A stretch of DNA of 44,330 nucleotides, from contig NZ_SBEF01000008.1 of the NCBI RefSeq assembly GCF_004011885.1, positions 58,068 to 102,397 on the forward strand, read 5' to 3'. Within the stretch, counting starts at the first letter, position 1. Each line of letters starts with the position of its first letter. The notes under the pieces were generated by a model that saw only the letters and a program-made list of their open reading frames with translations, searched no databases and was not told where the DNA came from. Positions 9,137-17,391 of the stretch are shown here, in pieces. The position numbers and the translations under genes are program-made. The stretch is from Serratia microhaemolytica. Lineage in GTDB: Bacteria > Pseudomonadota > Gammaproteobacteria > Enterobacterales > Enterobacteriaceae.

Positions 9137-9760
9137 CTAGTTCGCCGCTTCAAGGCGTTGTGGGATGCCGTCATAGCAATCCAGCGCCAAGCCAAAGGGG
9201 TTGCGCTCGGGATCGCCATCCCACCGCACCACTTTGAGCGGATAACGTACCAAAGCGCGTTTTACCGGCTCTGAGTGAAAGTACTCATCCGCCACCAGAT
9301 CCAGCCGTACCACCCAGTGATCGTTATCAAGCACCGTGACACTTTTAGGTTGGTAGCCGCGTCCGGGGATCTCATACACCACCCGCACCCGGTCAATCAA
9401 CTCACCCGTTTGGCTGCGTTTTTTAGCATCAGCGTAAAAGAAATCCTGACAGGTCGGCGTCAGATAGGCGGAAAGTGCCTGGATTTTTGCCGGGTAATTC
9501 ACCTCACCACTTTTCGGCCAGGCATTGAGCTGCTGAAAGATATAGAACGCAAAGGCATAAACAGAGGGTGTCGGCACCTCCCACCAGGGGCGGGTACTGC
9601 CAGAACGTAAATCTGGTGGGTTATGTACAGTAAGTTTGCTCGGTGCCAGCATCCAGCCAGCACAAGTAATTAACAGGAAAAAGGTCAGTACCGCACAAGC
9701 TAGACGCAACGTCAGGATATGCTGATCCCGATCTTTCACCGCATGACGAAAACGGCTCAT
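9137..9760 (-). CDS. TraE/VirB8-like inner-membrane protein (TIGR03746/PFL_4703 family)
   Basis: A 207-residue protein with one N-terminal membrane segment (about residues 20-40: LRLACAVLTFFLLITCAGWML) and a periplasmic domain. The pattern AFYIFQQLNAWPKSGEVNYPAKI is characteristic of the TIGR03746 family, which takes the TraE/VirB8 place in this secretion system. The stop of the TIGR03750 gene and this ATG share one base (TAATG), so translation is coupled. Probable role: inner-membrane scaffold of the mating channel. Confidence 0.9.
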   Translation of the reverse strand: MSRFRHAVKDRDQHILTLRLACAVLTFFLLITCAGWMLAPSKLTVHNPPDLRSGSTRPWWEVPTPSVYAFAFYIFQQLNAWPKSGEVNYPAKIQALSAYLTPTCQDFFYADAKKRSQTGELIDRVRVVYEIPGRGYQPKSVTVLDNDHWVVRLDLVADEYFHSEPVKRALVRYPLKVVRWDGDPERNPFGLALDCYDGIPQRLEAAN

Positions 9761-10125
9761 TAGATCCTCCCGGTTCGTTTAAGTGACCATCCACGGGCAT
9801 CAATAATGAGCACACTCCCCCCCTTACGTCTGCCCAGATTGTGATGCTGCTTGAAGACTCCCAGTCGCTGCCAGATGTAGTTCTCCGGTTTGCCCCGTTT
9901 CATGCTGCTTAGCCAACGTCCACCAAAGCCAATCAGCAATAACGGGGTCACTAACATGCCGCTCGGAATCATCACCCAGCCGAACAGCATCGCCATCGGC
10001 AACGACCACAGCAGACCGACACCAACGCCCAACAACGCGGCCAGCCCCATTTCTGGGGTAGTAAACCCACGAAATACCATCGGCTCGCAGTTCAGGCGAT
10101 CAGGCAAAAATCGAATGGTCTGCAT
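9760..10125 (-). CDS. TraL-like membrane protein (TIGR03750 family)
   Basis: A 121-residue protein with a strong AGGAGG site before its ATG. Two hydrophobic segments lie at about residues 28-50 and 51-68 (GLAALLGVGVGLLWSLPMAMLFGWVMIPSGMLVTPLLLIGFG). A basic cytoplasmic tail (GRRKGGSVLIIDARGWSLKRTGRI) follows. The start MQTIRFLPDRLNCEPMVFRG resembles TraL/VirB3-like proteins of this class. It lies between the pilin-like TIGR03745 gene and TIGR03746, the expected A-L-E order of F-like systems. Likely role: inner-membrane component needed for pilus assembly. Confidence 0.9.
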   Translation of the reverse strand: MQTIRFLPDRLNCEPMVFRGFTTPEMGLAALLGVGVGLLWSLPMAMLFGWVMIPSGMLVTPLLLIGFGGRWLSSMKRGKPENYIWQRLGVFKQHHNLGRRKGGSVLIIDARGWSLKRTGRI

Positions 10126-10137
10126 CGTGGTTTCCTC

Positions 10138-10530
10138 CTAGGTAATGATGCTGGCAGCTTTGCCCAAGAGCCAAATCACCGCAACCAGTAACACGACACC
10201 GACCACAACGATCGCCCCGAACTTACTCCAAGTGGCTTTATCTTCACGTACCTCGGAGAAGGTGCTGACCGCTGCGGATGCGACGACGATAAAAGCAATC
10301 GCCGCCACCACAAAGCCACCGATAACAATTCCATCTTGTAGGTAACCTTTTATTTGCCCCATCAAGCCACCCCCGCTAACATTCGAGGTCGGCGGTTCTA
10401 CGGTGGGTAAATCTGCCAGGGCAGCCTGGCTGTGCAGCCAGGCAAGCAACACCAGGGTACTGGCACGCGTCCAACGCGCACGCCAATTTGAGAGTGAGAA
10501 AAATGAGAAAATGGCAGGTGGTAATGTCAT
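10138..10530 (-). CDS. pilin-like membrane protein (TIGR03745/PFL_4702 family)
   Basis: About 130 residues. I prefer the ATG at 10530 (MTLPPAIFSFF), which has a GGAG site; a TTG at 10578 would add 16 residues without one. A signal-like segment ends near ALA, and two hydrophobic helices follow (GIVIGGFVVAAIAFIVVASAAV and FGAIVVVGVVLLVAVIWLL). This small two-helix architecture is that of VirB2/TraA-like pilins, and TIGR03745 proteins occupy the pilin place in these elements. The pilin role is inferred from architecture and order. Confidence 0.85.
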   Translation of the reverse strand: MTLPPAIFSFFSLSNWRARWTRASTLVLLAWLHSQAALADLPTVEPPTSNVSGGGLMGQIKGYLQDGIVIGGFVVAAIAFIVVASAAVSTFSEVREDKATWSKFGAIVVVGVVLLVAVIWLLGKAASIIT

Positions 10531-10581
10531 TAAGTGTCTCCAAAAATAAGATTGAGATTGCGTAAAACGGGATAACAAGCG

Positions 10582-10824
10582 TCAACTGGCAAACATCCAG
10601 ATAGTGATCACCAGCAAAATCACGGCGCGGATGGCAAAACGCCCCAGCGCCGCATGGCGCACTTTTTCGTTACTCCAACCCAGCCAGACATCGGCCAGCG
10701 CCCAGGCTGACCACAGAAACAGCAAGGCCAGCAATAGCCCGATACAGGTCAAATGCAACACATCAATAGCGAGTTCACCGGATGCAGAAAGAAAGGCATC
10801 GGATTGCTCTTGCGTCATCGCCAT
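10582..10824 (-). CDS. small conjugative element membrane protein (TIGR03758/PFL_4701 family)
   Basis: 80 residues from the ATG at 10824, which overlaps the stop of the RAQPRD gene (TGATG). A hydrophilic start (MAMTQEQSDAFLSASGE) precedes two membrane helices (about 18-40 and 57-77). It also resembles a small pilin-like or holin-like protein; the family and the position directly after RAQPRD identify it. The function is unknown beyond being part of the mating apparatus. Confidence 0.85.
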   Translation of the reverse strand: MAMTQEQSDAFLSASGELAIDVLHLTCIGLLLALLFLWSAWALADVWLGWSNEKVRHAALGRFAIRAVILLVITIWMFAS

Positions 10825-11147
10825 CAAGGGCGCTCCCGACGAAACTGCCCACTCACCGACAACGTGCGCGGCTGCGCACGCGAAGGTTCGAGATAGCGGC
10901 CAATGCCGTCACGGATAGTGTTGAGATCAGATGTAGCTTGGCGATAATCGAAGAAGAAACGGCCACGATCAGCGGGGTCAGCCTGAACGGCAGCTACCCG
11001 CGCTCTTTCCAGTGCGGCCTGCACCTGATCGAGCTGACGTAGCGCTGAGGCCAGTTCATCTTTTTCGGCGGCCATCACCGGCAGCGCCATGGCCAGCAGC
11101 AGTGCGCCGTAAGCACACCACGCTGAACGGGGATGGTTCATAAGCAC
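10824..11147 (-). CDS. RAQPRD family conjugative element protein
   Basis: 107 residues with a signal peptide (about residues 10-26, ending VMAAE). A helical mature part is rich in Q, A and R. Near the C-terminus the sequence SRAQPRTL carries the near-diagnostic R-A-Q-P-R motif that names the family (RAQPRD; here the final D is replaced by T). It is the first gene of the second secretion operon, preceded by a GGAGG site and by an AT-rich divergent promoter region. Periplasmic location is predicted; the molecular function is unknown. Confidence 0.88.
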   Translation of the reverse strand: MLMNHPRSAWCAYGALLLAMALPVMAAEKDELASALRQLDQVQAALERARVAAVQADPADRGRFFFDYRQATSDLNTIRDGIGRYLEPSRAQPRTLSVSGQFRRERP

Positions 11148-11541
11148 CTCCTTATAAAGTTAAGGTGCTTACAGCATGAGCAAACTAAAGTGAGGAGTCA
11201 GCGATAAACTCTTTCTGCGTTGGTGAGAGTTAATTCCCTTATTTGGTAATCTTGTGTGATTTTTATCAGAAGACTGAGGAGATGTGAGAGATGTGGTATA
11301 ATAAAAGTTGTTTCCTATTCGTTCTCACTCAGTTTAATAATGTTGTCGTCAAAGACTAATTCGCGATAGACGAAATACTATATATAGTGTTTTTTGTTAA
11401 ATTTAACACCATATATTGATTTTCTAATAAACGTGTAGTACTTTTAAAATGATGTGGTTACTGTGAGTATCAACATGCTGTAAACCAGTAACTATATTCG
11501 GTCAGAAAAATTTCCTATTAACTATCTGAAGGATAATCATC
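11148..11541. promoter_or_regulatory. AT-rich divergent intergenic region with palindromes
   Basis: This 394-base gap separates the minus-strand secretion operon 2 from a plus-strand small gene, so it must hold divergent promoters. It is far more AT-rich than its surroundings. A consensus TATAAT lies at 11297-11302 on the plus strand but has no good -35 box. Two perfect 12-base palindromes, ACTATATATAGT (11377-11388) and GTTAAATTTAAC (11396-11407), sit seven bases apart and are good operator candidates. No coding frame is visible. Confidence 0.5.
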
Positions 11542-11676
11542 ATGGCACTTAAACCTGGTCCGAAACCGATTGCTGAATCGACAGGCAAACCAGATAAACG
11601 TCGGCGTGATAATAAAGATACGCCAGGAAACACCCCAGAGTTAAAACCAAGTGAATCTACAAAAAAAAGGAAATAA
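11542..11676 (+). CDS. small basic, disordered protein (44 aa) between the two secretion operons
   Basis: A short plus-strand gene facing the opposite way to all genes around it. ATG at 11542 is preceded by GAAGGATAATC, a good ribosome site. The product is rich in K, R, P, E and S (MALKPGPKPIAEST...STKKRK), with no hydrophobic core, so it is probably disordered and may bind nucleic acid. I do not recognise the family. Its position next to the divergent promoter of secretion operon 2 would suit a regulator, but that is only inference. Short length limits confidence that it is translated. Confidence 0.5.
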   Translation: MALKPGPKPIAESTGKPDKRRRDNKDTPGNTPELKPSESTKKRK

Positions 11677-11756
11677 GAAAGTCAGGGAAGGGACAGTCTA
11701 ACAAGACTAGCGGACAACTGACGCGCCAGTACCCGTAATGACAGGGCTTGTCTGCT

Positions 11757-11795
11757 GACGCAAGCGCACAAAAGCAAGTTTTACGCGCCTGCGTC
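11757..11795. repeat. long inverted repeat downstream of secretion operon 1
   Basis: GACGCAAGCGC (11757-11767) and GCGCCTGCGTC (11785-11795) form an 11-base stem with one G-T/A-C mismatch and a 17-base loop. It lies 9 bases after the stop of the TIGR03747 gene. There is no U-run, so it may be an mRNA-stabilising hairpin, a factor-dependent terminator or a protein site. A shorter hairpin, AGTCT-AACA-AGACT, lies near 11693-11706. Confidence 0.45.
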
Positions 11796-11803
11796 CAGCG
11801 CGA

Positions 11804-12547
11804 TTAAAGATATTTCTTGAACGATGCCGTCGTCACCATAATTGCCATGCCCAGCAGCAGTGCACCGGGTAACAGGATCAGGTTGGGGTAGATAGCGGTA
11901 GGCCAGGAGAGGTAGAGGATAATTGGTATCGCAAATGCTGATTTCACCATCTTTTTGGCACGGTGATAGACAAACGAACTCTCATAACCGGCACCATAAC
12001 GACGTAAATCTCGCCGCCCGAGCCCCTCAACCAGTGCCACCACTACCGCCATCACAAACAACGGCAGCGATAACACCAGTATGGTGACACGCACCAACAC
12101 GATCACCGTTACCCAAATGGTGGCCATCAGGTAATCATGCAGGTAGTTGGCTAATCCTACGTGCCATTGTTCTAATTGGCGCGAGAACGCATTGCCGTCG
12201 TGCGACGATTGCTGGATCCAGGCCAACAGGCCACTGTCAACAAATGCCCATTGATAGGCTGTGGTGATCCAGCCTGTCACGGTAACAGCAGGGTCAGAGA
12301 GCAGTAGACTGCGAGTAAATTCGCGTGACAGCCAGCCCAGCTCGGTGCTCATCACCGTTTCACTGTGTTTTGATCCGAGTTCCGGCCAGAAAAAGGCAAT
12401 ACCGATGTATTCAATCACTAAGCTCAGTAACAGCGAAGCCAGTAACATGCCAAGCAGTGCCCAAGGCCATGCCCAGAGCAGGTTATAGAGCAGACCATGT
12501 TTCTTCTCTGGCTGTGGTGGGGGCGGTTGACGTTTGATTTCAGCCAT
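11804..12547 (-). CDS. conjugative element membrane protein (TIGR03747/PFL_4697 family)
   Basis: A 247-residue polytopic protein. A proline-rich basic N-terminus (KRQPPPPQPEKKHG) is followed by a membrane segment at about 25-50, a periplasmic stretch, two closely spaced segments at about 140-175, and a C-terminal hydrophobic pair. The motif GLGRRDLRRYGAGYESSFVYHRAKK between segments is typical of the family. The gene overlaps the traD stop by 8 bases. It is the usual partner directly downstream of TraD in these elements, probably helping the coupling protein at the inner membrane. Confidence 0.9.
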   Translation of the reverse strand: MAEIKRQPPPPQPEKKHGLLYNLLWAWPWALLGMLLASLLLSLVIEYIGIAFFWPELGSKHSETVMSTELGWLSREFTRSLLLSDPAVTVTGWITTAYQWAFVDSGLLAWIQQSSHDGNAFSRQLEQWHVGLANYLHDYLMATIWVTVIVLVRVTILVLSLPLFVMAVVVALVEGLGRRDLRRYGAGYESSFVYHRAKKMVKSAFAIPIILYLSWPTAIYPNLILLPGALLLGMAIMVTTASFKKYL

Positions 12548-14627
12548 GTTCCCCCCTATTCACCGCCTCGGGTGTCTCATGCCACCATCCTTCGCTACTA
12601 CGGTAGTTGCGGCGCATCGCTTCAGCGATTTGTGAAAGACTCTCCGGTAACATGACATCACGACGATCACCCGCTGGCAGTGGCATACGGATTTTCCACA
12701 GTTGGCCACCTTCTAACAGTGCGAACGCCTGTCCCTTGGGCAAGGTGACCACATCTGCGGGTTCTAACAGCGGCACTTTCACTGTGCCCACCCGGTCTTG
12801 CGTGCTCGAGCTAAAATCCTGGCCACTTTCGCTATCGGTATCCTGGTGACCCGAGACCAGGGTTTTACTATAAATCTCCACCTGGGGGAGCTGACTGGTC
12901 AGTAATTCCGCTGTCACATTATCGCGCACGCGCAACATGATCAGGTTGTTGAAGTTGCCCTGTACCTGCGCGGTTTTCGCCGCATTGCCAATCCGCGCTT
13001 CAATATCTGAGGAGGTTTGGGTATAGGCCGTCACCTGCATTCCTGCGCCACCGCCCTTGTTGATTAACGGGATAAACTCATCGCCCATTAGCTCGTTAAA
13101 CTCATCACAATGCAGGTTGATCGGCGTTTTCTTTTCACTGGTGCCAGGTAAACCACTCATGATGCCATGCTTGTAGATATGCCCCGCCATGCTCACCAGA
13201 TCAGCAAACATGCTGTTCCCCACCGCACTGGCTACTTCGCTGTCACTGAGTGCATCCAGACCAACGTAGACAATGCCCTTTTTGCGGATCACCTGTTCCC
13301 AGTCAAAAATCGGGCGGGGATCGTCCATATCCAGATAATCCGGCGCGAGCAGTTCAGCCGTTTTGCCCGTCGTCAGCTTTTCCAGTAACGGCAGCAGTGA
13401 AGCGACAATCTTGTCAAAATAGGTGCGGTCATAGCGTACCGCGCTGCGTAAGCCATCCAGGATCGGATCATACAGGGCTTTACCCATTTCTGAGCTGAGC
13501 GCTAACTCAATCGACCAAATCCGCACCGCCTGCGGTTGTCCTTGCATAGTGCGCGGCACATCATTTTCTCCCAACACTTGAGCATTGTTACTGATTTGTG
13601 CTTGTAAAGCAGGCAATTGCTCCTGAATGACTTGCTCGGCGTAGCGGATATAGAGATCAGCAATATTATTCACATAGCGGGTGATCAGGGTGTAATCGGG
13701 GCGTTCGCCGAGTGCTACCAATGCCCGCGCAATGATATTGACAAAACGCCAGGCAAATTCACGGAACGCAGCGCTGTTGCCTTCCCCTGAAAGCTGACCA
13801 GCAATACGCGAGGCCACTTCCGATACGCGACCAAAACGTCCCACGGCATTGTAACGCGCCGAAATTTCCGGCCAGCCTAAATGGAAAATAGTCAGCGCGT
13901 CACCACGACCCGCACGATGTGCCTCTGCCCAGACACGCTTCATCAAATCGGCGTCGCCTTTCGGATCAAACACAATGGTGACCTCGCCCCGATGAATATC
14001 CTGAGTGATCAGCAATTCCGCTAGGCGGGTTTTCCCCACGCGCGTAGTGCCATAAATAATGGTGTGTCCGACACGCTCAAGCAGCGGTAGCCAGACATCA
14101 CGCTCTTCTGGCTCCACACCATGCAATACGGGGTTACCGCCAACCGGTGGTAAAGGACGAACCGGATTAAGCAGACTGTCATAGCGCAGCAATTGCCCAA
14201 GCCAAGTCAGACGCTGTTCAGTTTTCAGCTCAAGCCAACGCGCTGTACGGTAGAGGCTGTTCGGTTGCAGGTATTTCTCCACTTCTGGCCGCAGCGTATC
14301 CTGCAAACGCTGGGTATGTTTTTGCGTCCAGCGAAATCCCAAACCAAGAAACAGCCGTTGCTGACTGAGGGGAATCTGCCGTGCGGTCATCACATAACGC
14401 GGTAAACGCTTTAGGTTACGCCGATAACGCAGGATCTGCCAGCCTTGCCGCCCCCGCACCACTGATAACACGCCAAAGCCTGCCGCCATGCCGTAACTGA
14501 CCGTGGGATCGAGCGCCACCGCCCACGGTGCCTGTACACAGATAAAGGCCGCCACCCCAGCAACCACAGCAGTATTGAGCTCTACAGCGGGTCGCAGTAA
14601 GGCTTCGATCACATAACGCTTGCTCAT
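12540..14627 (-). CDS. traD: TraD-type coupling ATPase of the conjugative element
   Basis: About 695 residues from the ATG at 14627 (MSKRYVIEAL); an open frame begins 10 codons earlier but lacks a ribosome site. A membrane segment near residues 20-60 is followed by the ATPase core: Walker A TTRVGKTR at about 194, FDPKGDADL at about 220, and Walker B INLHCDEFNEL at about 509. Coupling proteins recruit the relaxase-DNA complex to the secretion channel and pump the DNA. The start overlaps the stop of a 39-residue gene (ATGA) and the end overlaps the TIGR03747 gene, so the three are a translational chain. Best match: SXT-type TraD (TIGR03743). Confidence 0.93.
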   Translation of the reverse strand: MSKRYVIEALLRPAVELNTAVVAGVAAFICVQAPWAVALDPTVSYGMAAGFGVLSVVRGRQGWQILRYRRNLKRLPRYVMTARQIPLSQQRLFLGLGFRWTQKHTQRLQDTLRPEVEKYLQPNSLYRTARWLELKTEQRLTWLGQLLRYDSLLNPVRPLPPVGGNPVLHGVEPEERDVWLPLLERVGHTIIYGTTRVGKTRLAELLITQDIHRGEVTIVFDPKGDADLMKRVWAEAHRAGRGDALTIFHLGWPEISARYNAVGRFGRVSEVASRIAGQLSGEGNSAAFREFAWRFVNIIARALVALGERPDYTLITRYVNNIADLYIRYAEQVIQEQLPALQAQISNNAQVLGENDVPRTMQGQPQAVRIWSIELALSSEMGKALYDPILDGLRSAVRYDRTYFDKIVASLLPLLEKLTTGKTAELLAPDYLDMDDPRPIFDWEQVIRKKGIVYVGLDALSDSEVASAVGNSMFADLVSMAGHIYKHGIMSGLPGTSEKKTPINLHCDEFNELMGDEFIPLINKGGGAGMQVTAYTQTSSDIEARIGNAAKTAQVQGNFNNLIMLRVRDNVTAELLTSQLPQVEIYSKTLVSGHQDTDSESGQDFSSSTQDRVGTVKVPLLEPADVVTLPKGQAFALLEGGQLWKIRMPLPAGDRRDVMLPESLSQIAEAMRRNYRSSEGWWHETPEAVNRGEHG

Positions 14628-14743
14628 AATCTCTCCTGATAAAAGGCAGGAAACCACGTTGGCTTACCTGCCAGTAAAATCAGTAACAACATAAGTACAG
14701 GGTTGATAAACGGTGCAAGCCACTGTGGGGTTGGCGCTATCAT
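14624..14743 (-). CDS. 39-residue single-helix membrane mini-protein between TIGR03765 and traD
   Basis: A tiny gene with ATGA overlaps at both ends: its ATG (14743) overlaps the stop of the TIGR03765 gene, and its TGA (14624-14626) overlaps the traD start. The product has a hydrophilic start (MIAPTPQWLAPF), one hydrophobic helix (VLMLLLILLA) and a short basic end (FYQERL). Exact double overlap is strong evidence for translation, because the frame would otherwise have no reason to fit both junctions. A role assisting TraD in the membrane is a guess from position. Confidence 0.75.
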   Translation of the reverse strand: MIAPTPQWLAPFINPVLMLLLILLAGKPTWFPAFYQERL

Positions 14744-15258
14744 GGTTGCACCTTCTGTTGGGTTAACAAACTATCGCTGATCAGCACCGGATAGTGTTGT
14801 AACTGCAAGCGTTGCGCCAATTCAGAGCCGGAAGCAGGGACTAACAGTAACTGCGGCACGGCATCGCGTAACGCTTGCACTGCCTCAATACGCTCAACAT
14901 TGACGATCATGCCCACCGCTCGCCGTTCACGCAGTGTGGCAGCATGTTGTATGAGCCAGGCGCGTGACAAGGCGTCATCGCCCACCAGAAACAGCGCACC
15001 GATACCGGGTAAATTCAGTGGGCGATCAGCCACCGCACCCGGTGAGAGTTCTGGCGTTCGCACGGGTAACATCGCAGCTAATCCGCTGACAGACGGAGTG
15101 GAAAGTGGTGGGCTGAGAGCCGTCTCTTCCTGCTTGTTGATACTCTCAAAGTAAGCTTCGGTAGACTCGCCACCCAGATCGGCGATCACACGCAATTCAG
15201 CTTGTCCTGACAACGACAGTAGCATTAATGGCAAAGCAATAGAGTAGGTCAGTTTCAT
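14740..15258 (-). CDS. conjugative element protein (TIGR03765/PFL_4695 family)
   Basis: A 172-residue secreted protein. The signal peptide MKLTYSIALPLMLLSLSGQA is followed by ELRVIADLGGESTEAYFE, the typical mature start of the family. The C-terminal half (LPGIGALFLVGDDALSRAWLIQHAATLRERRAVGMIVNVE) also fits. Its position between the lytic transglycosylase and TraD agrees with SPI-7/PFGI-1-class elements. It should act in the periplasm; its biochemical activity is unknown. It overlaps the neighbouring genes at both ends. Confidence 0.9.
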   Translation of the reverse strand: MKLTYSIALPLMLLSLSGQAELRVIADLGGESTEAYFESINKQEETALSPPLSTPSVSGLAAMLPVRTPELSPGAVADRPLNLPGIGALFLVGDDALSRAWLIQHAATLRERRAVGMIVNVERIEAVQALRDAVPQLLLVPASGSELAQRLQLQHYPVLISDSLLTQQKVQP

Positions 15259-15872
15259 GGGGTGAATTCCTTGGGTTCGATCCAGTAAGTGGCCAGCGTT
15301 GGTGCAACGAGCACATGATTCAACTGGTGTTGTACCTGCGCTTGGTAACGTGCTGCCGTTTTACCTCCGGCAGGATGGTGATAGCAGCCGATAGCGTTTA
15401 ACCAGCTACCGGGGCGGCGATCCCAACAATCACGCAGCAGCGTAGCCGCTACGTGCAGATTCTCTTGCGGATCAAAAACCGCCCAGGTGGAAGCAAAACG
15501 CTGACCATGCCAGCCCAAATTGACTTGCGCGATGCCAACATCGATGCGCTTGAGTGGAGTGTGTTTCATCCACACCTGCAAGGCTTGCCAGGCAGCGAGC
15601 CGACTAGGGTAGCGATAACCTTTGCCAGCCACGTTGATTGTCCAAGGCCAAGGGCGACTGACCGTGGTTAGCGATTGTGGGGTAGCGGATGAGAGTAACG
15701 CGGTGATCGCTTGAGGTGACAGGGCGCTTTCTGTCAGTGACACGGCATATAACACTTCAGCAGGAATGCCGTGCGTTTGGGCAATATGCTCATAGCGCTC
15801 AGGCACTGACTGACCGGCCGTCACACTGGCACTGCACAGTGCCAGCATCATCAAAAAGCAGCGATATGCCAT
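15255..15872 (-). CDS. lytic transglycosylase (SLT-like) of the transfer system
   Basis: About 205 residues from the ATG at 15872, which has a GGGAGG site; a longer frame to 15929 has none. A signal peptide ends near SVTAG. The SLT fold motifs are present: AEVLYAVSLTESAL with probable catalytic Glu at about 48, then IDVGIAQVNLGWH and NLHVAATLLRDCW. The enzyme cleaves peptidoglycan strands in the periplasm so that the secretion channel can cross the wall (VirB1 role). It starts inside the 3' end of the TIGR03759 gene and overlaps the next gene by 4 bases. Confidence 0.9.
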   Translation of the reverse strand: MAYRCFLMMLALCSASVTAGQSVPERYEHIAQTHGIPAEVLYAVSLTESALSPQAITALLSSATPQSLTTVSRPWPWTINVAGKGYRYPSRLAAWQALQVWMKHTPLKRIDVGIAQVNLGWHGQRFASTWAVFDPQENLHVAATLLRDCWDRRPGSWLNAIGCYHHPAGGKTAARYQAQVQHQLNHVLVAPTLATYWIEPKEFTP

Positions 15873-16552
15873 CCATCCTCCCTTTGTTGCAGCAACACAG
15901 GCATTAAACCTTCGCCAAAACGCAGCCAATTCCCGCGATCATGGTTAAGCGTGATCTGGCGTGTGCGTACTTTTTCGAGTGGAATATGATGATCGCTTGC
16001 CCATTGGCGCAGAGTATTGTCATTGCCCTGACTATCGACCAGATAGATATCGACCTGGCGGTTATCGCGCAACACAGCCGCCAGCCGCGTCTCACAGGTT
16101 GGGCAATCCTTGGCTCTGACAAACAGCGCAAAGCGCCCTGTCGTGACACCATCAGCATTGCCAATATTCACGGGTAAAATAGTGGGATAGAGTCGTTGCC
16201 AGGCAGCGTTGATTTCACGCTGAAACGCCAGCTCTTTTTCCGTGCGGGCAAATTCGGCTTTCACCCACTTTTCCGCATACTCGCGCCGTTCTGTTGCTGA
16301 ACGCGCCTCAATACCCAAGACGGAAAGCGGATCAAGTCCTGGCGACTGAATGCCGCGTGGGCCGCTCATCAACTGTTGGTAACGCTGATAGGCATCCTCA
16401 CTCAATCCCCATTGTTTAGCCTGTGCCTGAAGGGACTGTGAAGGGCTATTTTCATTTTGTGAGTGTGTGATCTCACTGTTTGCTATGTTGTTTGCTGCCA
16501 CTACTGGCAGGCTGAATAACAGCATTAATGGGATGATCAGTTGTCGTTTCAT
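15851..16552 (-). CDS. thioredoxin-like conjugative element protein (TIGR03759/PFL_4693 family)
   Basis: About 233 residues from ATG 16552 (a TTG at 16558 is also possible; the GGAG site suits the ATG). A signal peptide ends PVVAAN. The motif LGIEARSATERREYAEKWVKAE and a later thioredoxin-like part with a CPTC pair (about residue 155) are typical of the family. The CxxC pair suggests disulfide exchange on other periplasmic components of the mating apparatus, but this is inference. Translational coupling is seen with both neighbours. Confidence 0.88.
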   Translation of the reverse strand: MKRQLIIPLMLLFSLPVVAANNIANSEITHSQNENSPSQSLQAQAKQWGLSEDAYQRYQQLMSGPRGIQSPGLDPLSVLGIEARSATERREYAEKWVKAEFARTEKELAFQREINAAWQRLYPTILPVNIGNADGVTTGRFALFVRAKDCPTCETRLAAVLRDNRQVDIYLVDSQGNDNTLRQWASDHHIPLEKVRTRQITLNHDRGNWLRFGEGLMPVLLQQREDGWHIAAF

Positions 16553-16554
16553 GC

Positions 16555-17391
16555 TCAATTCTCCACTTTCACCACGGCCAAGCGCCCTTTAACCCGAAAG
16601 GTGGCTTGACCGATGCCAGTCTGTACCAGCGTCCAGCCTGAAACCGTGTCACCTTTTCCTACTAATGTGATTTGCGACAAGCTTCGATAATCGCGTGGCG
16701 CAACCGCTGCCCAGGATGCTGTGCCTCGTCGCTCTATCGCCGTTAAAATAAACGGGGCGCGAACTGTTGTGAGGACGCGGGATGTCGGTAGCGTGAGTTT
16801 TTTGGCAGCGGTTTTTGTTGCTGCGGTAGGCGTGGTTTTTGTCGCTGTCGTTTTTTCGGCAGGCAGGTTTGTTGCGCTGGCTGCGCTGCTCAGCGGTTTC
16901 AGTTTCAACGAGTCCACAGCCGCATTCAGCGTAGTGAACTGCTCGGTGAGCGTGTTCAACCGTTGCTCTTGTGTTTGCAGGGCATTTTGTAGGGTTTGTT
17001 GCAGGTGAGTTTGTGTCTGGCGAAAACTATCCAGCGCCTGTTGCTGTGCTTGTCGCTGCGCGGCCTGTTGTGTCACTTGCTGTTGCAACTGAGCAAGCTG
17101 TTGCTGGCTCTCCGTCAGGCTAGCTTGCAACGTTTGCAGGGTACTTTTCAGGGTAGAGACATCGGTTTGCAGCACAGATAGCGCTTCCACCGTGCTCACC
17201 GTGTTGTCCTGCAACTCCAGACGTGCCAAGCGCTGGTCAAGTTCGCCCAACCCTAGAAAAACCAGGCTGACAAGCAATCCACTGCCTATCAGTAGCACAC
17301 TGATTAACACTATCTTCATGGCACCACGGCGTAACCCGTGGCGGCGGCGCACAGGCTGGCTCTCTGCTGTGTCATTCGTCACCTCATTCAT
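16555..17391 (-). CDS. bitopic coiled-coil membrane protein of the secretion operon
   Basis: 278 residues from ATG 17391, whose ATGA overlaps the stop of the PilL-like gene; the longer frame to 17442 lies inside that gene. A basic cytoplasmic start (RRRHGLRRG) and one membrane segment (about 28-52) are followed by a glutamine-rich coiled coil of about 110 residues, an A/T/K-rich linker, and a compact C-terminal domain (APFILTAIERRGTASWAAVAP...). The end domain resembles those of PilP/TraP-like plasmid transfer proteins, though I cannot assign a family firmly. Periplasmic bulk predicted. Confidence 0.75.
   Translation of the reverse strand: MNEVTNDTAESQPVRRRHGLRRGAMKIVLISVLLIGSGLLVSLVFLGLGELDQRLARLELQDNTVSTVEALSVLQTDVSTLKSTLQTLQASLTESQQQLAQLQQQVTQQAAQRQAQQQALDSFRQTQTHLQQTLQNALQTQEQRLNTLTEQFTTLNAAVDSLKLKPLSSAASATNLPAEKTTATKTTPTAATKTAAKKLTLPTSRVLTTVRAPFILTAIERRGTASWAAVAPRDYRSLSQITLVGKGDTVSGWTLVQTGIGQATFRVKGRLAVVKVEN

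Noticed and set aside
11274..11302. Full sigma-70 promoter at the plus-strand TATAAT
   Set aside because: The hexamer at the right distance (CTGAGG) does not resemble TTGACA, so only the -10-like box is noted.
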